The translations under genes were made by a program, and so were the position numbers. The notes beneath the pieces were generated by a model. That model saw only the letters and a program-made list of their open reading frames with translations, ran no database searches and was not told where the DNA came from. This document shows, piece after piece, positions 6,262 to 6,603 of a stretch of 6,603 nt of DNA. Position 1 is the stretch's first letter, and every line of letters begins with the position of its first letter. Source of the DNA: Oscillospiraceae bacterium (GTDB lineage Bacteria; Bacillota; Clostridia; Oscillospirales; Ruminococcaceae); NCBI GenBank assembly GCA_020024155.1, contig JAHHUE010000077.1:1-6603 (forward strand). The letters are read 5' to 3'.

Positions 6262-6603
6262 ATGTTTGAAATAGATAAACAAAAATTTGGGCTATTTGTA
6301 AGTACACTTAGGAAAGAAAAGGGATACACTCAAAAAGAGCTTGCCCAAAAGCTTTTTATATCTGATAAAGCTATAAGTAAATGGGAGACCGGAGTTAGCA
6401 TTCCGGATACCACACTGTTGGTGCCGCTATCCGAATTATTTGGTGTTACAGTTACAGAACTACTAATGTGTAAGAAAATGAGTGATGAAGAAAAAATTAA
6501 ACCATCTGAGGTAGAAAAAATAGTAAAAACAGCAATTACATATCCAGAGGATAAGCCCAAAAGGGCATATCAAAAAAAAAATATATGGAAAAAAATATAT
6601 ATT
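6262..6603 (+). CDS. XRE-family helix-turn-helix regulator (5' part, runs off the window)
   Basis: 114 codons are visible and the frame is still open at the window end. The ATG at 6262 follows AGAGGTGA with about five bases of spacing. An HTH_3/XRE DNA-binding domain occupies residues 7-65: RKEKGYTQKELAQKLFISD, then KAISKWETGVSIPDTTLL, the typical recognition-helix and KWExG signature of Cro/C1-type regulators. After it comes a charged linker (MSDEEKIKPSEVEKIV) and a basic stretch (KPKRAYQKKNIWKKIYI). That arrangement often precedes membrane segments in clostridial XRE proteins, but the relevant part lies outside the window. It is co-directional with the split recombinase and about 100 bp downstream. 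It could belong to the older element or to flanking chromosome; the sequence does not decide which. The target genes are unknown. Confidence 0.9.
   Translation, partial: MFEIDKQKFGLFVSTLRKEKGYTQKELAQKLFISDKAISKWETGVSIPDTTLLVPLSELFGVTVTELLMCKKMSDEEKIKPSEVEKIVKTAITYPEDKPKRAYQKKNIWKKIYI

Noticed and set aside
5679..6560. Minus-strand open frames beneath the recombinase C-terminal half and the XRE gene
   Set aside because: They show low-complexity hydrophobic translations typical of the complement of A-rich lysine/glutamate codons, and lie opposite well-supported genes.
1..6603. tRNA, rRNA or CRISPR features
   Set aside because: No cloverleaf-like, rRNA-like or regularly spaced repeat sequence was seen on either strand.

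Overview
The window is AT-rich, with Firmicutes-style Shine-Dalgarno sites, promoters and codon use. All the recognisable proteins (two large serine recombinases, a TnpW-like protein, a Cache-type chemoreceptor and an XRE regulator) point to a clostridial bacterium. No taxon below that level can be assigned from the sequence.

The central structure is one mobile element inserted inside the integrase gene of another. On the + strand, a short TTG-started ORF (93-245) overlaps the start of a large serine recombinase gene. That gene encodes a normal catalytic domain from 235 and is broken after codon 139. The rest of the same gene, with its DNA-binding domain, zinc ribbon and coiled coil, resumes 4.36 kb later (about 5008-6159). 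Joining the halves at a shared AA dinucleotide (652-653 and 5008-5009) restores an in-frame 522-codon recombinase reading ...PFRAIM-NDMYAKD....

The inserted element (652-5007, 4,356 bp) has 27-bp terminal inverted repeats that match at 25 positions and are symmetric around that AA. This is the geometry expected of the two attP half-sites of a serine integrase. All three of its genes are on the - strand: a TnpW-like 61-residue protein (2553-2368), a complete 542-residue large serine recombinase (2336-708) that ends 54 bp from the left boundary, and, further right, a 703-residue methyl-accepting chemotaxis protein (4820-2709) with its own promoter and terminator. No conjugation, replication or resistance gene is present, so the chemoreceptor is the only visible cargo.

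To the right of the broken recombinase there is a short intergenic stretch with a possible promoter. It is followed by the 5' part of an XRE-family regulator gene (6262 to the window end).

The inferred arrangement is a switch-like nest. The inner recombinase, perhaps helped by the small protein, could excise the chemoreceptor element and so restore the outer recombinase, which could then act on whatever older element it belongs to. The inverted repeats, split gene and reading-frame restoration are seen directly. Excision activity and any regulatory role are inferred.
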